Shown here: piece after piece, positions 50,301 to 62,700 of the stretch
Layout of the letters: every line of letters starts with the position of its first letter
Position numbering within the stretch: position 1 is the first letter of the stretch
NCBI GenBank assembly: GCA_033239525.1
Contig: BSYO01000023.1
Coordinates: 11,412,385 to 11,476,384, forward strand
Direction: 5' to 3'
Source of the DNA: Nepenthes gracilis
Taxonomy: Eukaryota > Streptophyta > Magnoliopsida > Caryophyllales > Nepenthaceae
Length of the DNA: 64,000 bases
Made by a program: the position numbers and the translations under genes
Notes under the pieces: model-generated
The model's input: only the letters and a program-made list of their open reading frames with translations
The model's database searches: none
What the model was told of the DNA's origin: nothing

Positions 50301-52153
50301 GATAAGTTCATTCATATACATTTATTTTTCAATCAACTACAATGCTAATTTATTTATGATATAGATCAAAGGAGTGGAGCGACTATATTATACGGACCAA
50401 TGGCATGGATGCGACATAGCTAGGGAGGAGCATACTCGAGAAACTAGACAAATATTGCCATTTAAACGCGGTTGATATTTCACAGCACACCTTAGGAGCT
50501 CAACAAGTATACAACCTAAACCTACCCCAATCTCAATCCGGTAGAGGAGAAAACATGGACCGATTGTCATGTGAAAAAAGTGCTCATTAACGAACTCGAA
50601 ATTCAAATTAGTCTAGTCCTACTAGCATGAAGTTACAATAAATGTGGTTTGCCATCAAGGCCGATACTTAAAGAAGATCCTCATTTTGACTAATTAAGTG
50701 GGTACACTTAATTTTTAACAATATTCACAGTATATCAAGTTTTGACATCTGCATTTATTCCTCCATTTTAGCAACAATCTATGTCATTAGACGCATTTAC
50801 CTAGTTGGATTATAGTTTGGGTCATCACGTTTGTAGTAGGTGCATACCTAATGACTATATATGACTGTTACGTCTAAATGATAATTAACATCAAATGATA
50901 GCTCAAACCAAATGTTAACTAGAACCAAATAACAACTCGAATATCAGGTTTGAATATAACTGTGAATAATCCATTGAAATTTATGAAGAAATGCAATAGG
51001 ACCTGAACACCTAGTTACCTCTATACAATGATTATTTTCGACGCAACTCATACTTTTAATTTACAACCATATCCATTTTTTATGTATTTTATGTTCAAGA
51101 AATTTGGCCCAAATACATATACCTTATAACTTTGATTTGTGATAAGGAAATATTGTTTTAGTGATAAATAACACTCTCTTTAGAATCAAGCATCACCACT
51201 TTTTTCAAAATAATCCTTTCTTGGACCGCAATTAATATTATGTATATTATATTGGTTTATTTTTTTAGCTATATTTTCTATTGGTTCATTAAATTTTGAG
51301 GATCTGCTTATCATTATAGAACACTTCATGACCGATATCATTATAGTTAGTAATGCTTTGTTGTCTCCCCTAGGGATAATTACTCGTCTCAAATTGAAAA
51401 AATGTATGAATATAATAGAGGAAATGAGATAGAATAAATGAGTTGTGACGTCATAAAAAGTGAAGAAATATACATATTGATAGAACAGACGAAATGACAT
51501 TTCGTTATTTTTGGGAGAAGAAAAAAGTAATTTTGATATTAATAAAATTAAAATGTCAATTCATTCAATTTTCATTTGAACCAAAACTCATTTATTTTTC
51601 ATTTGAATGACAATCATTGACGATAATTATAATTCATAGAATTACAATTACTTCAATTTTTAATATAATTATACTGGCATATAAATATGAATAATTATTA
51701 ATTGTAAAAAATTAATATATGGATAATTATTTATCATTTAAAATAACATAAAATTAAACTTAAAAAATAGAGGCTCGATCCATGCAAATTTATATGCCTG
51801 TTCCTATTGATATATTTTTTAAAAATTCATAATTTCTGTTGTTTTCATTAACTAATTACAATGCAAATTATCTATCAGTAACAGAGATTTGTTCCCGTCC
51901 AACAATTAATTTTCCAGCATTTTCATCACAAACACACATCAAAATAAATAAAATGGGGATTTTATTTTTGAATCAAATTATCAACCTCGATCTAATTTTG
52001 TTTTTTTTTTTTAAATTAAACTTGCATCCATTTAATTTGATATAATCAAAAAATGTTTATATACAAAAATAAATCATAAAACAAATATGTTTTTCTACCT
52101 TAAATTTAAAATGTACATTTTGTATTTACGGCTGAAAAACAACAACTTATTGA
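47376..52153. other. Intergenic region between RAD51C and the second LTR element
   Basis: The first 100 bp or so are GC-richer and probably hold the RAD51C promoter and leader. At about 47760-47960 there is a repeat rich in GCGCTCAAGG and GAGGCGTGC words, a familiar plant dispersed-repeat style. The rest is AT-rich with LTR-like patches (about 49150-49560) but no termini or domains. No gene is supported. Confidence 0.45.
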
Positions 52154-52538
52154 TGCGTGCTCCATGTGCGGCTCGTTGATGATCACCGAAGAAGTGACGG
52201 GGAAGGGGAGTTCTGGCGGAGGAAGACGGCGGCTAGGGTAAACCGAGGTCAGGGACGAGATTGAGGAAGGAGAAGAGAAACAAACGAGAGAGAAGAAAAT
52301 AGGGAGAGATAGAGAGTGAGAGAGAGAGTTGGGCAAATATTTTCCTCCTTTTCATTATACCGTGCAGACAATATATACGGGAAGTGGGTAATGGGAAAAA
52401 CGAAAAACGGGAAAACCCTCCACAGGGCAGTAACAAATTAAACAAACGGAATCTGATGAAACAGAAAGCAAATAACAGAAAACGGAAAACGGGGAACAGG
52501 GAACGGGGAAAAAGAAACGGGATGCTGAGTTCGTAACA
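52154..52538 (-). repeat. 3' LTR of the gene-capturing element
   Basis: A 385-bp LTR (the downstream one in minus-strand sense). It pairs with 56029-56417, from which it differs by scattered substitutions and a shorter GA run near 52307-52328. Confidence 0.9.
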
Positions 52539-52680
52539 TTGCCGTCCCCATCAAAACAACCTTGTCCTCAAGGTTGATCAATAGAAAGGCGTGATGTGAT
52601 TTAGCCATTGTGAAGCCGCCAAATACCAACTTTAGTAAAAACTCATCCAAAATCACATGTTCATTGTAGCCAGAAATTGC

Positions 52681-53130
52681 CTAAGTTAAATGCAAGAGAG
52701 GTTGCTTTAATACTGTTAAGCCAAACACTGCAGCCTGCTCAATGTATGCCACAATTGTCCAAGGTGCACCCACAAAGCCAAACACTACAGCCTGCTCTCC
52801 AACCTCATGGAGCAAAATACTAAGAGATTCCCCAACAAAATGAAGTTTTTCAAAATTAATGGAATGCAATGGCTTCCCTTCATTTTCTGTATGAAGTGTG
52901 GAATGGATAACAGGACCTCCATATCTATAGAAGCACCTATCAGATGTCATTTGAGTACTCGGATCACCATCAGCTTGGCGATCAGCTTCATTGGAGCTAT
53001 TTTCAACTGCAATGCCGGTCTCTAAAATTAACAATTCCATGGTCTCTTTACCCACATTTTCAAGGACCTGCATTCCCTTTCCAGTAAAAGCTTTTCCACT
53101 CTCTAACAAGGACGGGGCAATGAAGACCAA
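52681..53130 (-). CDS. Chimeric ORF: FAM114-like fragment fused to uroporphyrinogen decarboxylase fragment
   Basis: A 149-codon open frame in the element's sense. Residues 1-70 ([26 protein letters not shown], then FYRYGG) resemble, as I recall, a plant FAM114-like protein. Residues 71-131 ([31 protein letters not shown] and AYI) match plant uroporphyrinogen decarboxylase, a chloroplast haem and chlorophyll pathway enzyme; this is the GFVGAPWT segment of its TIM barrel. A short EQAAVFG echo then duplicates the preceding EQAVVFG. No introns interrupt either part, which points to capture from RNA. The fragment lacks most of the UROD fold and cannot be active. Whether it is translated is unknown. 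Confidence 0.75.
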   Translation of the reverse strand: MVFIAPSLLESGKAFTGKGMQVLENVGKETMELLILETGIAVENSSNEADRQADGDPSTQMTSDRCFYRYGGPVIHSTLHTENEGKPLHSINFEKLHFVGESLSILLHEVGEQAVVFGFVGAPWTIVAYIEQAAVFGLTVLKQPLLHLT

Positions 53131-54158
53131 AGACTACCATACTGAAGAGATTGAGCAAGGTTCACGGCAGAATGCTCCGGCTTTTGAATGAAATTGGGAC
53201 CCCCCTGTCAATGCACTTCCCACCTTTGCCATGCTCCCGATGCAAAATGTTTACTACTTGTGATCGGGAGACTTTTTCTTCCTTGCTTACCCATCGACGA
53301 TGAGGCGTAGCGGCGCCCAAAACATTTGCCGCTCCTACTAAGGCACTTTGCCGCAATATCATATGCAATTCCAAAGATTGTGAAACACGAGATGTAGAGG
53401 AGTAAACAATTGCATTTGTTCCGCCATTCTTTGGAACAAGAAAATGCAGCACTTGAAGCCCATGAAGCAAGTCCACAATCTGCTAGATGAGGTTCAAATT
53501 CATCAGAGAGAAGGCTATTGGAAGATTTGACATCCCGCTGGTCACGAGGTTGAGGACTAGCCGTTGAGTAGGTGGTTCAATGCCTCATAGTCCGTAACCT
53601 TCTTTCGATAGATCTCAAGCTCCTTCTCGAGCTCCTACTTCTCTGCCTCTCTCTTTACTATGATATCGTTCATCGGTGTAATGCTTCTGGTCATACTTAG
53701 CTTGTTCTTCCATCATCCTCTGGTAATGCAAAGCTTCCATTTGCATAGTTGCCTTCTCCTCTCGAAGCCATTTTATCATTGCCATGGTCTGGTTGGCTGC
53801 TATGGCGGCGGCATTTCTCTCTTCCTCTAGCTCAAAGATACAATGTGTGCAATGCCTTCCTCTCGGCTCCGAGGGCTGGTTTGAGCCTTTCGACTATTAT
53901 GGACCCATCTCCACCCTCAACCTTGCTTAGGATACTCCCATCCACCGATTCTTGAGTTCCCATTCCCTTCTTCCCATGAGGAGAAGCTTCTTGTGAGATG
54001 ATTAAGACTATCCATTGAAGTAGGAGTATCGGGAATCCTATCTTCTTCGCCTCATTAAGCTCTAGAGATAACACTAAACTGTCATTCCTAACATCTTGCT
54101 CGCAGATCTCTACCGATATGTCTTTACATTTTTCTGTTTCTCCCTCAATCGCTTGCAA
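53131..54158 (-). other. Element interior with broken open frames
   Basis: Minus-strand frames 53476-53162 (104 codons) and 54158-53832 (108 codons) lie in different frames from each other and from the ORFs on either side. Parts look like continued coding sequence, and text just upstream of 53130 in another frame resembles an extension of the FAM114-like fragment. I recognise no retrotransposon enzyme domain. Confidence 0.45.
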
Positions 54159-56041
54159 ACATGAGCATCAATAGTCTGGCAAATCGGTAGTCTTTGGCGG
54201 ACGCTTCACAAACTCCGTTAGTAGAAGGACCTTCAAGTTTGTGGGGCGTAGGAGGCTCCTCAACTTGACTGCGATCCGTGGGCTCATGATGACCATTTTC
54301 CACAGCAACATTTGTCTGGTTGGTGAATTTGCTATTGGAAAATTCAGTTCCTAAATTCACATGGAAGATAGGTACATAATTTGATGGTAAATTTTCACCA
54401 TCCAAGGAACCACAAGTGATCTTAGGCATCAAACTGTCAATATTAGCAAGAGTAGTTGATTTGTTCTCAACATGCAATAAGCCATTTTCAGACTTGGTTT
54501 CCACTTCTGTCTCTGATTGTGTGTTTGTATCATCAATTACAGCAGCTCTTCCAGACTCCATCTGGAACGCCTTTGAACTATCCCCCTTAATCACATTGTC
54601 CCGTTCATCCACTTCCACCTTCTGAGCAGGGTGAAGATCCTCAGAGACACGCACGTGAGATTCCTAGTCAGTATCATCAATCCGCGGCATTTCACCTCCG
54701 TGAGCCTCTAAATGCACACATTCAGACTCCTGAGGCACTTCAAGATCAGTAGACGACTCTAAGTCAACTTGAGTCTTACTTTCAAGTGGCCCCAAATCTC
54801 TAGTCTTGTCATCAAGTGGGTTCAATTCCTGCCCGTTGCCATCAAATGGTTGCAGTTTCTTAGGCCAAACATCAATTGCCTGAGGTTCTGGATCCAAAAA
54901 AATAGTTCCATGTTTCTGCGCACCCCCATCCGTTCCTTTAACATCATCATTATCTAACGAAGAAGTCTGAGGTACTCTGGCAAGGCTACCGTTGCTTGCC
55001 CCATTCTCCACCAGTTGCGCAAGGACCACAGCCTCTACGAAGACCTCCTGGGTGGACCGGTGGCCTAGGAAATTAGCAATTTCTCTCACACGTTGAATGC
55101 TGGAAGTACCCACTGCTGAGGGTAGCAAGTGCTCATCCTCCAACACAGCAAGCGGCTGAGGAACCGTTTCTGGAAACGGTTCTGTTGGGGATTCATACTC
55201 ATTGGAGCCAGCTTCTGTAAGTGGAACGAAAATCTGACCACCTTCACCCTCCCAATCTAGGTCTATCGGGTTTAATTTCTTGAGTGGTGTAAGGTAATTT
55301 GGTCGATTTGTGACAGTTTGTGGCTTAGTGATTTGGAAATCAGAGGGTGCAGCCGAAGGTGAGAAAAATGAAGCAAGGTTTGGAAGCCAGGGTGGTTCCA
55401 CGAATTGTTTCTCGACGCGAGACAAAGAGGGAGAAATTTCAGTGAAGGTTCGCTGGAATGTTGTGGTAGGTGGCTCGTCGAATTGAGAATCAGGAAACGC
55501 ATGTGAATGGGGTTTCTCGATTCGAGTCAGAATCGGCAAAGGCTCAGTGATGGAGGCTCGAAGCACCTCAGTGGTGGGAACCACAACCGATGGTGAGTTT
55601 GAAATTAAGGAGGAATTAGCGAAGGTGGGAGCCGAATATGGTGAGGAAGTTGAAAACGACGGGGAAGCAGGGGCGATTATTTGAGGAACTGGTGGTGGTA
55701 CAGAACACACAGTGGGCAAAATTTTCGGTTAGTAAGAGTGACGATACGAAATGATTGGAGTGACTGGTAGAACGAGTGAAGGAGAAGCAGAAGAAATCCC
55801 AGAAGGTGAGAAGGTCACTGACCGTTTAGGGTTGCGCTCGAGTCGGTGGAGTGACTGGTTGATTTGTGCTGCTGCTGAGGCCGCGGTGGACAGGCGGGTG
55901 GCCAATCGGTCGATATCTCGTCGGAGATCCTTCATCGCACTGACCCATTCGGCCATAGCCTCTTCGCGTGCAGCGAAAGCTCGTCCGTCGTTCACCTCCG
56001 CTTTTGTCTCAATGAAAGCACCAAATAATGCGTGCTCCATG
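54145..56041 (-). pseudogene. Long proline/serine-rich ORF with two in-frame stops (gag position)
   Basis: Three consecutive open frames (56250-55729, 55719-54664, 54654-54145) share one reading frame, separated only by stop codons at 55731-55729 and 54666-54664. Read from the internal ATG at 56041, which sits at the LTR edge, this would be about 630 residues. It opens with a charged helix-prone segment (REEAMAEWVSAMKDLRRDID) that could form a coiled coil, followed by a long Pro/Ser/Glu-rich, probably disordered region. Position next to the 5' LTR suggests a gag-like role, but I recognise no gag domain, zinc knuckle or protease. Confidence 0.6.
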
Positions 56042-56417
56042 TGCGGCTCGTTGATGATCGCCGAAGAAGTGACGGGGAAGGGGAGTTCTGGCGGAAGAAG
56101 ACGGTGGCTAGGGTAAACCGAGGTCAGGGACGAGATTGAGGAAGGAGAAGAGAAACAGACGAGAGAGAAGAGAATAGGGAGAGATAGAGAGAGAGAGAGA
56201 GAGAGAGTTGGGCAAATATTTTCCTCCTTTTCATTATACCGTGTAGACAATATATACGGGAAATGGGTAATGGGGAAAACGGGAAACGGGGAAACCCTCT
56301 ACAGGGCAGTAACAAATTAAACAAACGGAATCTGATGAAACAGAAAGCAAATAACAGAAAACGAAAAACGGGGAACAGGGAACGGGGAAAAAGAAACGGG
56401 ATGCTGAGTTCGTAACA
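56029..56417 (-). repeat. 5' LTR of the gene-capturing element
   Basis: A 389-bp LTR, upstream in minus-strand sense. It contains a GA-repeat tract (about 56184-56208), longer than in the partner LTR. It starts TGTTACGAAC on the minus strand at 56417. Confidence 0.9.
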
Positions 56418-56704
56418 CTTATTTACTTTATCTTTCATAAATATTATTCCAATTTATTTTTTAAATTTGATAAATACAAGTTTAATTCTGAAAAAAAGGG
56501 ATAATTTGATTGAACAGATAAAATTTATCCAACAACAGAACAGGATAATACCTTTTCTTTTTTATTTTTCTCCCAGCCACCCAAAAAAAAAAAAGGGTCA
56601 CAATAGTATATGATTATAATTCAGTGATATATAATTGCATTATAAAAATGGAAAAGAAATCAGAAACGTATCTGATTTGATAAAAATCAAATGCATGGGC
56701 AGCG
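56418..56704. other. Spacer between LTR element and GSTZ stop
   Basis: AT-rich spacer with a poly-A run near 56583-56594. It probably includes the GSTZ 3' untranslated region. No other feature is seen. Confidence 0.4.
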
Positions 56705-59700
56705 TTAGAGAACGGCGTCAGGCTGTCTGTCAGGTGAGGCAGCTTGGAATTCAGGCAAATCCTTGCACGATTCATAAACCCTGCTTAATGTTGGAAATTT
56801 GCCCTGCAAAAGCAAACTCAAAATGACATATAAACACTTCGAAAAGCTATACGTGGAATCTGCTTATAATAAAATATGTAAGGCCCATCAAAAGTTAAAA
56901 AATAAGTTAACTAATAAAATATGGCCTATTTATCGCCATGGATAAAAATATCTGTATTAATATCAGTATTAATCAAGACCATATCGGATTATATGTATTG
57001 AAATAAGACAGCGATGAAACAAAAAAAATTCTCTTAATACACTAAACTGAAAACCTTTAGTAACCTACTCACCTATTTGAGTATTAATTAAACATATTAA
57101 AATTAATCTTAATATCTTTCTAAGCCACTGGAAAATGTCCTATAACTTATGATATATGTGTATTTTATACCTCTAAGAAACATACAGATTTAGGCTTTCC
57201 TTATAAAATTTAAGATTTTAGATATAATTAAAACAAATGAGTTTAATTATCCGAGAACAAGCCAGAAGGAATTGGCCAATACATATAGGCCAATTCTCTC
57301 ACCTTTCCCTTCATCTATAGCTCTTGCTATTTTACTTTACAACCTATAATCAAATATGGAGACATATAGGTGTATTATTCCGATACTCGGAAAATATAAG
57401 CAATGGGTCAATACCAATACATATTAGTTATAAAAGCGGACTAATCCAACAAAATTCATTCACAATGCTCCTCCCGAGTAGATAAGCATAAAGGTAAGCA
57501 CGACATACGCACGCGTGGAGAGAGAGAGAGAGAGAGAGGCCCTGCTGGCTACAAAGCTATTTCGAAGACATCATTTGAAGCCAAGGGTTAGAGGATGAGT
57601 CATACCTAAGATTGTTTTATTGTGACTAAGAAGTTATAGCCACTCGGTATTAAAGGGGTAAAAATTGCAGTCACATGCATCCCACTAAAGCTAATAATGT
57701 CAGAAGTTTTGGGCACTGGTCATTTTTCTATGGAAAGTCCAGATATTTCAATCTACCTCTAGGAAAATTTGAAGTGGAACGGCAACACAAATGACAAAAA
57801 AAGGGCATTGATCATGAGGCTCTCAGATCGTGTGGTCTGAAAATAGTCAAATATGTAAAATATTAACTGGATTGCAGAGAAATTGTTTATATAATTTGAG
57901 CTCATAACTAAAATTTTAAGTTGGCTTCAGCATTACAGTTAATCCTAGGAAGTGAAATGGTTGGATATCATCAGAACCAAATTGGATAATTCAGTTAGAT
58001 CCAACAGAACCCAATCCCTGACTGATCCCATTATGAAATAAACCAATTGTAAAAATGAACTATGAAAGCCAACTGACCCGATCAATCTAACTAATGTACC
58101 ATTTTCACATTTGAACACTGTTATTAGTGAGGACACTATTTCCCATTGTAGTTCAAATTATTCATAGTATTTCTTCCCTTGTCACTTCTAAGTAATGTTT
58201 GTAGCTTTTATCAATTATTAATTAGTCAAGCCAGCAGGCCACATTAACTCAGAGACCTGGTGCCTTAACCAATTTGATGACCATTAATCAATCAAGTTTT
58301 TATAGCTATGCATCTGTTTTTCTCTTTCTAAAGTTAGACCTACTGAACATTGTTGGCGTACCACACCACCCGAAGGTTACACAAGAGAGCACAAGCAAAA
58401 GAGTGTGGGACAAGAAGAAAAGAAAAACTTACCATATCAATATGAAACCTCTTCACAGCTGTAGCAATCTGGGGGGCCACAAATACATCAGCCTGAGAAG
58501 GGCAGCAAAAGTGTATTTAGTATGAACACATAATATATATCAACAAGCATGTTTGTACGTAGTTTGGTGTATTTCACATGCACCATAGAACATACTCTTA
58601 CGAAAATAATCAACCCAAACTTCTGACGATGATTTAATCTGTATAAGGCTAGTTATGATATCACTCCAAAAGGTTCCTATTATCTGGAACAGGGATGAAA
58701 ATGTTGGTATCATATCAGTTGCTGTTATAACGGTATCAGACAACACTTACTGGTATCGAATATGTCAGAAGGAAAAAAGCTTTTCAGAATTACACAACGA
58801 CATAGACGTATATCAGTCAAATGTCAGGTATATCAACCGATATTTTTAATTTCAGCTGATATATCACAATATTGTCATGCTATAAAAAAAACCAGCACTT
58901 GAGGACTCGATACTGATACGTTTCAGCCATATTTACAACACTAGCCGATATTACATCTATAATCTGGAGGTTACATAGGACAACTGTCCAAAAGGGGTGG
59001 TGCGTGGTGAAGTTGGATAGTGGCCACAGGAAGTCACCCACCTGAACTTTACTATGGCGGGAATGATACTTTACAACTTATGCAACTTATTTTCGAGAAA
59101 TGGTGCAACATTTTCATATTCAGATTACAACAGCTGAGGGCTTGCTGCTATAATGCAAAGTATAAGAAAACATCAGCTTTGAAAGTTCTGAATTTTCACT
59201 AACCTAACAAGAAAGGAGACAATTATGCCCGATAAAATCAGTTCTAAGGATTAGGAATTCCCTATCAGCAATACTTCCCTTGTCTAGCAAGAGAAAAGCA
59301 ATACCAATAACAATGCACTAAGCTTTTGCAGCAAAAGAAGTTAGTTTCTATGACACAGATTTTGTCTACTAAGACTTTGGTACGTCACCTCACACTAAAT
59401 TGGAAGATATGATCGCATATCTAAACAGCAATGCATTCAGTGTTGCAACGGAAGCAACAATTAGCCACTCCATGATATTTGAACATGCGAGAAACCAACA
59501 AAAGCATACAATTCACTCCCACAGAAATGGACAAATAATACTGTCATGGAAAACTCCTCTCAAAGAGGGAAAAAGTCACAGGACTTCGCATCCAAAATAA
59601 ATCTCCACTATTTCTCGGTTCCAGTTACAATAACATCTCAAACACCTTGTTTACAACACAAGTGTTCAAATTGAGACAGAAAGAACAAAAGAGAATAAAT

Positions 59701-62700
59701 GAGAAAGACAACCGGCACGATACATATCGGCCAATATGTATCGAAATCAACCCCTCTTCCCAATATATTTTTTGATACTGCGACAACACTGCAATATATT
59801 TCTGTATCGGCCGATAAGGTCTTGTTAGCTTATAATTTTCAAAAAAAAATTTTTGATTTAATATTATCCAATACCAATACAAATCGTCTAACAATGATAT
59901 AATCGTGACCGAAACCGATGCCAATATTTTCATCCATGTAATATATACCATGTCTAAAACAACATACCCTATATTAACAAAGAACAAAACATGAATCAAT
60001 GCCCAAACAAGTGGCAAAAGCCTCCTCTTCTTTCTTCTCCTTTCTCTGTCCGGTGCCACACCCTTTTGGTTGAAAATAACTAAAGATCATGCCAAAAAAC
60101 TACAGAATAGCGCACGATTTATGAAACAATAGGTCTCAAGCTCGAGTATTCCTCATTCAAACATGAAACCTTCTGCCAAGATTCTGCTCTAGGCAAAATC
60201 CGGGCTAACCTTATATGAAATTCTCTGCCAAGATTTTGTTCAACCATCACTTGCGCAAGCCTCATGTCTATCAAGATTTTGCTCAACAAAACTCACGCGA
60301 ACATAACGTGAAACTCTCTGTCCCCATTTTGCTTGAGCAATCCATCAAGCATATATCAAGCAACAAGTTGTGGGCATCACATGGGAGTAACCAATCTCAA
60401 CATTTAACACTATCTTGATTCTTGTATTTGTTCTTGCTAATTTTTCTTATCTCCTCCTAACCATTTTTTGATGGTTACCTAATCTTTTGAGGACCTGGAT
60501 ACTTATTTCAATTGAAATAAACCTTAAGCAATTCACAGCTTGCACTTTAATATTTTTTATATGTTTCATCCAAATAATCAAACTAAGTTTAGGTGTTCAT
60601 ATAATGCGAGGACAGAAATGGCCATGAAAGGTTTATGGGAACAAAAAGAGCAAGTACATGAGCATATAGATTCAAAAGAAGGCACATGGACTCAAGTGTA
60701 TTAGAGAGATATGACAAAACATAACAAAAATGGACGCAACATAACATGATAATTGAATCGATGACGACACTTGAAGCATAAAGTTATGACATGGTATCTT
60801 AACTCCACAACCAGAACCAAAGTGGACAAACTAGTCATCAAACAAAAAATGGCAAATGCAAATGAACATAGTTCAATATCAGTGTAACTTCAGAATGCAA
60901 CAGAGCAATATCAGACTGCTTTTGCAGAAAAAACCCTTGAATGAAAAGTGAGATTCTATTTATTTTTCATTTTATTTTTGGGGTGGTGAGAAGGTAGGAA
61001 TTGAACTCAGGTCTTTAAACCATGCAAATGGCTATACAACTACTATGCTGCCTTTAGCTTCTCAATATTATACACTACTTAAGATATGATGAATGCTTAA
61101 TTGTTTGAAAGCAACAAAAAGATAACTTCAGATTTTAGTAGAAAGACTTTCAGGCATAAGAGAGAGACCATGCACACTTCATCTCCAGTGGAATATCTTC
61201 CCGCAAAATTTTTCAGCAACTTTTCCAGAGCTGTTTAGGAAAGAATACTTCCCGTTAGTAAATGCATTAAAAGGCACAACACTTAACCCAAAAAAAAACA
61301 CAAAGCAATGTAAGGTGTATCACCATAAACAATCATTTACGTCATAAGGATGAAAGCAGATGTATGCCTCTTTTTTCTGAAAGGTTATTTTCAATGTAAC
61401 GTCATACTATTTGATCAAATTTTTTGCATAAACATTACTATTTTTTTGTTTTATTTCCTAAGGATGAATGGAGGACACCTAAGGTGGTTAGAACCCTTTA
61501 AAAATAGGCCAAATCAAGCACATGTGAAAAAAAGTGACTTAGGTGTCGTTGGATAAAAAAAAAAGGATGTAAGCCTGAAAAAATTAAAGATGATAAAAAA
61601 TAATTTTATACTTTTACTATAAGAGGATATTATACTATATCAAGTGGAATGACGAAAATGAGGTGATAAAAATAATATTAAATTGCTTCTACTATAGAAG
61701 GATATAGCACTAAGTCAAGTGGAATGACAAAAGCGAATTCATATAGCCAAACTCATTTAGTAGGACTTAAAACTTTATTATTGTTGTATTATTATTTTAT
61801 GCTTTTCTCACCCAACCATCAATAATTTACATTCATTTTCCAATTTTCGTCCATATAAAAGACAACAATGTTCTTCCTCATCACTTTCTTCTTTCACCTT
61901 AACTACATATGGACCAATGGGATTTTATCAGACAGTCCACATTCTACTCAACTTATATTTCATCAAAGGATTGCATAATGTGCCGTGCACATGATGCGCA
62001 CTTTTGAGATTCTAAAAATAAACCCAATTGGAAATAAGGGCACATGCAATATTGTTAATGGCAGACAAATCCTAATAACTATAGAAAATGGAGGATTGCA
62101 TCTTTTCTCTCTAAAATTTGGAGAGAGCTCACAAATGCCATGTCATCCAGGAATAGTCAATTTGTTTAGTGATATCATATAAACAGTCATTTATCACATG
62201 TCTCTTTTTAAGTCTTTTCTACTTTGTTATCTTCCCAACATTATTCAATCCAATATAGTAAGTATGAGAATTTTCACATTGCAGTGTGTTAACGAGTTTA
62301 AACAAGAACAAGTTTTCACACTTGAAAGGAACAGGACCTCTCATGAATAATTTATTACGAAATTACATCTATATTTGAAAAAAAAAAAAAAACACAGATT
62401 ATAGCATAAAACATTCAAAAAAGTCAAGATTTCAAAGATAGGCTGCTTTCATGTTAAGGATAATCCTTAACAAATAGAAAGCAAAATGCCAAATAACAAC
62501 TTCTATTCAAACCACCTTATAATCTTCAACCAATTATGTATAAAAAGATCTAAAATATTTTATTTTTTTAATCTCCTCATCATTACAAGCTACCCACAAT
62601 GCATTTGCAAAATTAATGTTGAATTTCTAAATAGTTGAATGAATATTACACATGGCATATCCTACAAAAAGAAGCTGATTGCAGGAGTTCTAGAAAACAA

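Larger units (their letters stand above)
52154..56417 (-). mobile_element. Non-autonomous LTR retroelement carrying captured host-gene fragments
   Basis: The LTRs lie at 52154-52538 and 56029-56417. On the minus strand they begin TGTTACGAACTCAGC and end GGAGCACGCA. CTTATT occurs directly outside the right LTR and 2 bp outside the left one, suggesting a target duplication. The two LTRs are nearly identical by eye, so the insertion is recent. Directly inside the 5' LTR is TTTGGTGCTTTCATTGAGA, a segment I associate with plant Gypsy-type elements. The interior has a long proline-rich frame, anonymous open frames, a chimera resembling FAM114-like and UROD proteins, and a NLEDKV motif next to the 3' LTR. 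I see no protease, reverse transcriptase, RNase H or integrase. Confidence 0.85.

Noticed and set aside
52106..52445. Open frames at the left LTR of the gene-capturing element
   Set aside because: These lie in LTR sequence and are repeated at 56124-56438; they reflect the GA-rich LTR, not a gene.
61985..62182. Plus-strand frame with LKINPIG, recalling the GSTZ N-terminal half
   Set aside because: It is on the strand opposite to GSTZ, the similarity is only a few residues, and no splice structure or neighbouring GSTZ motifs support it. Coincidence is likely.
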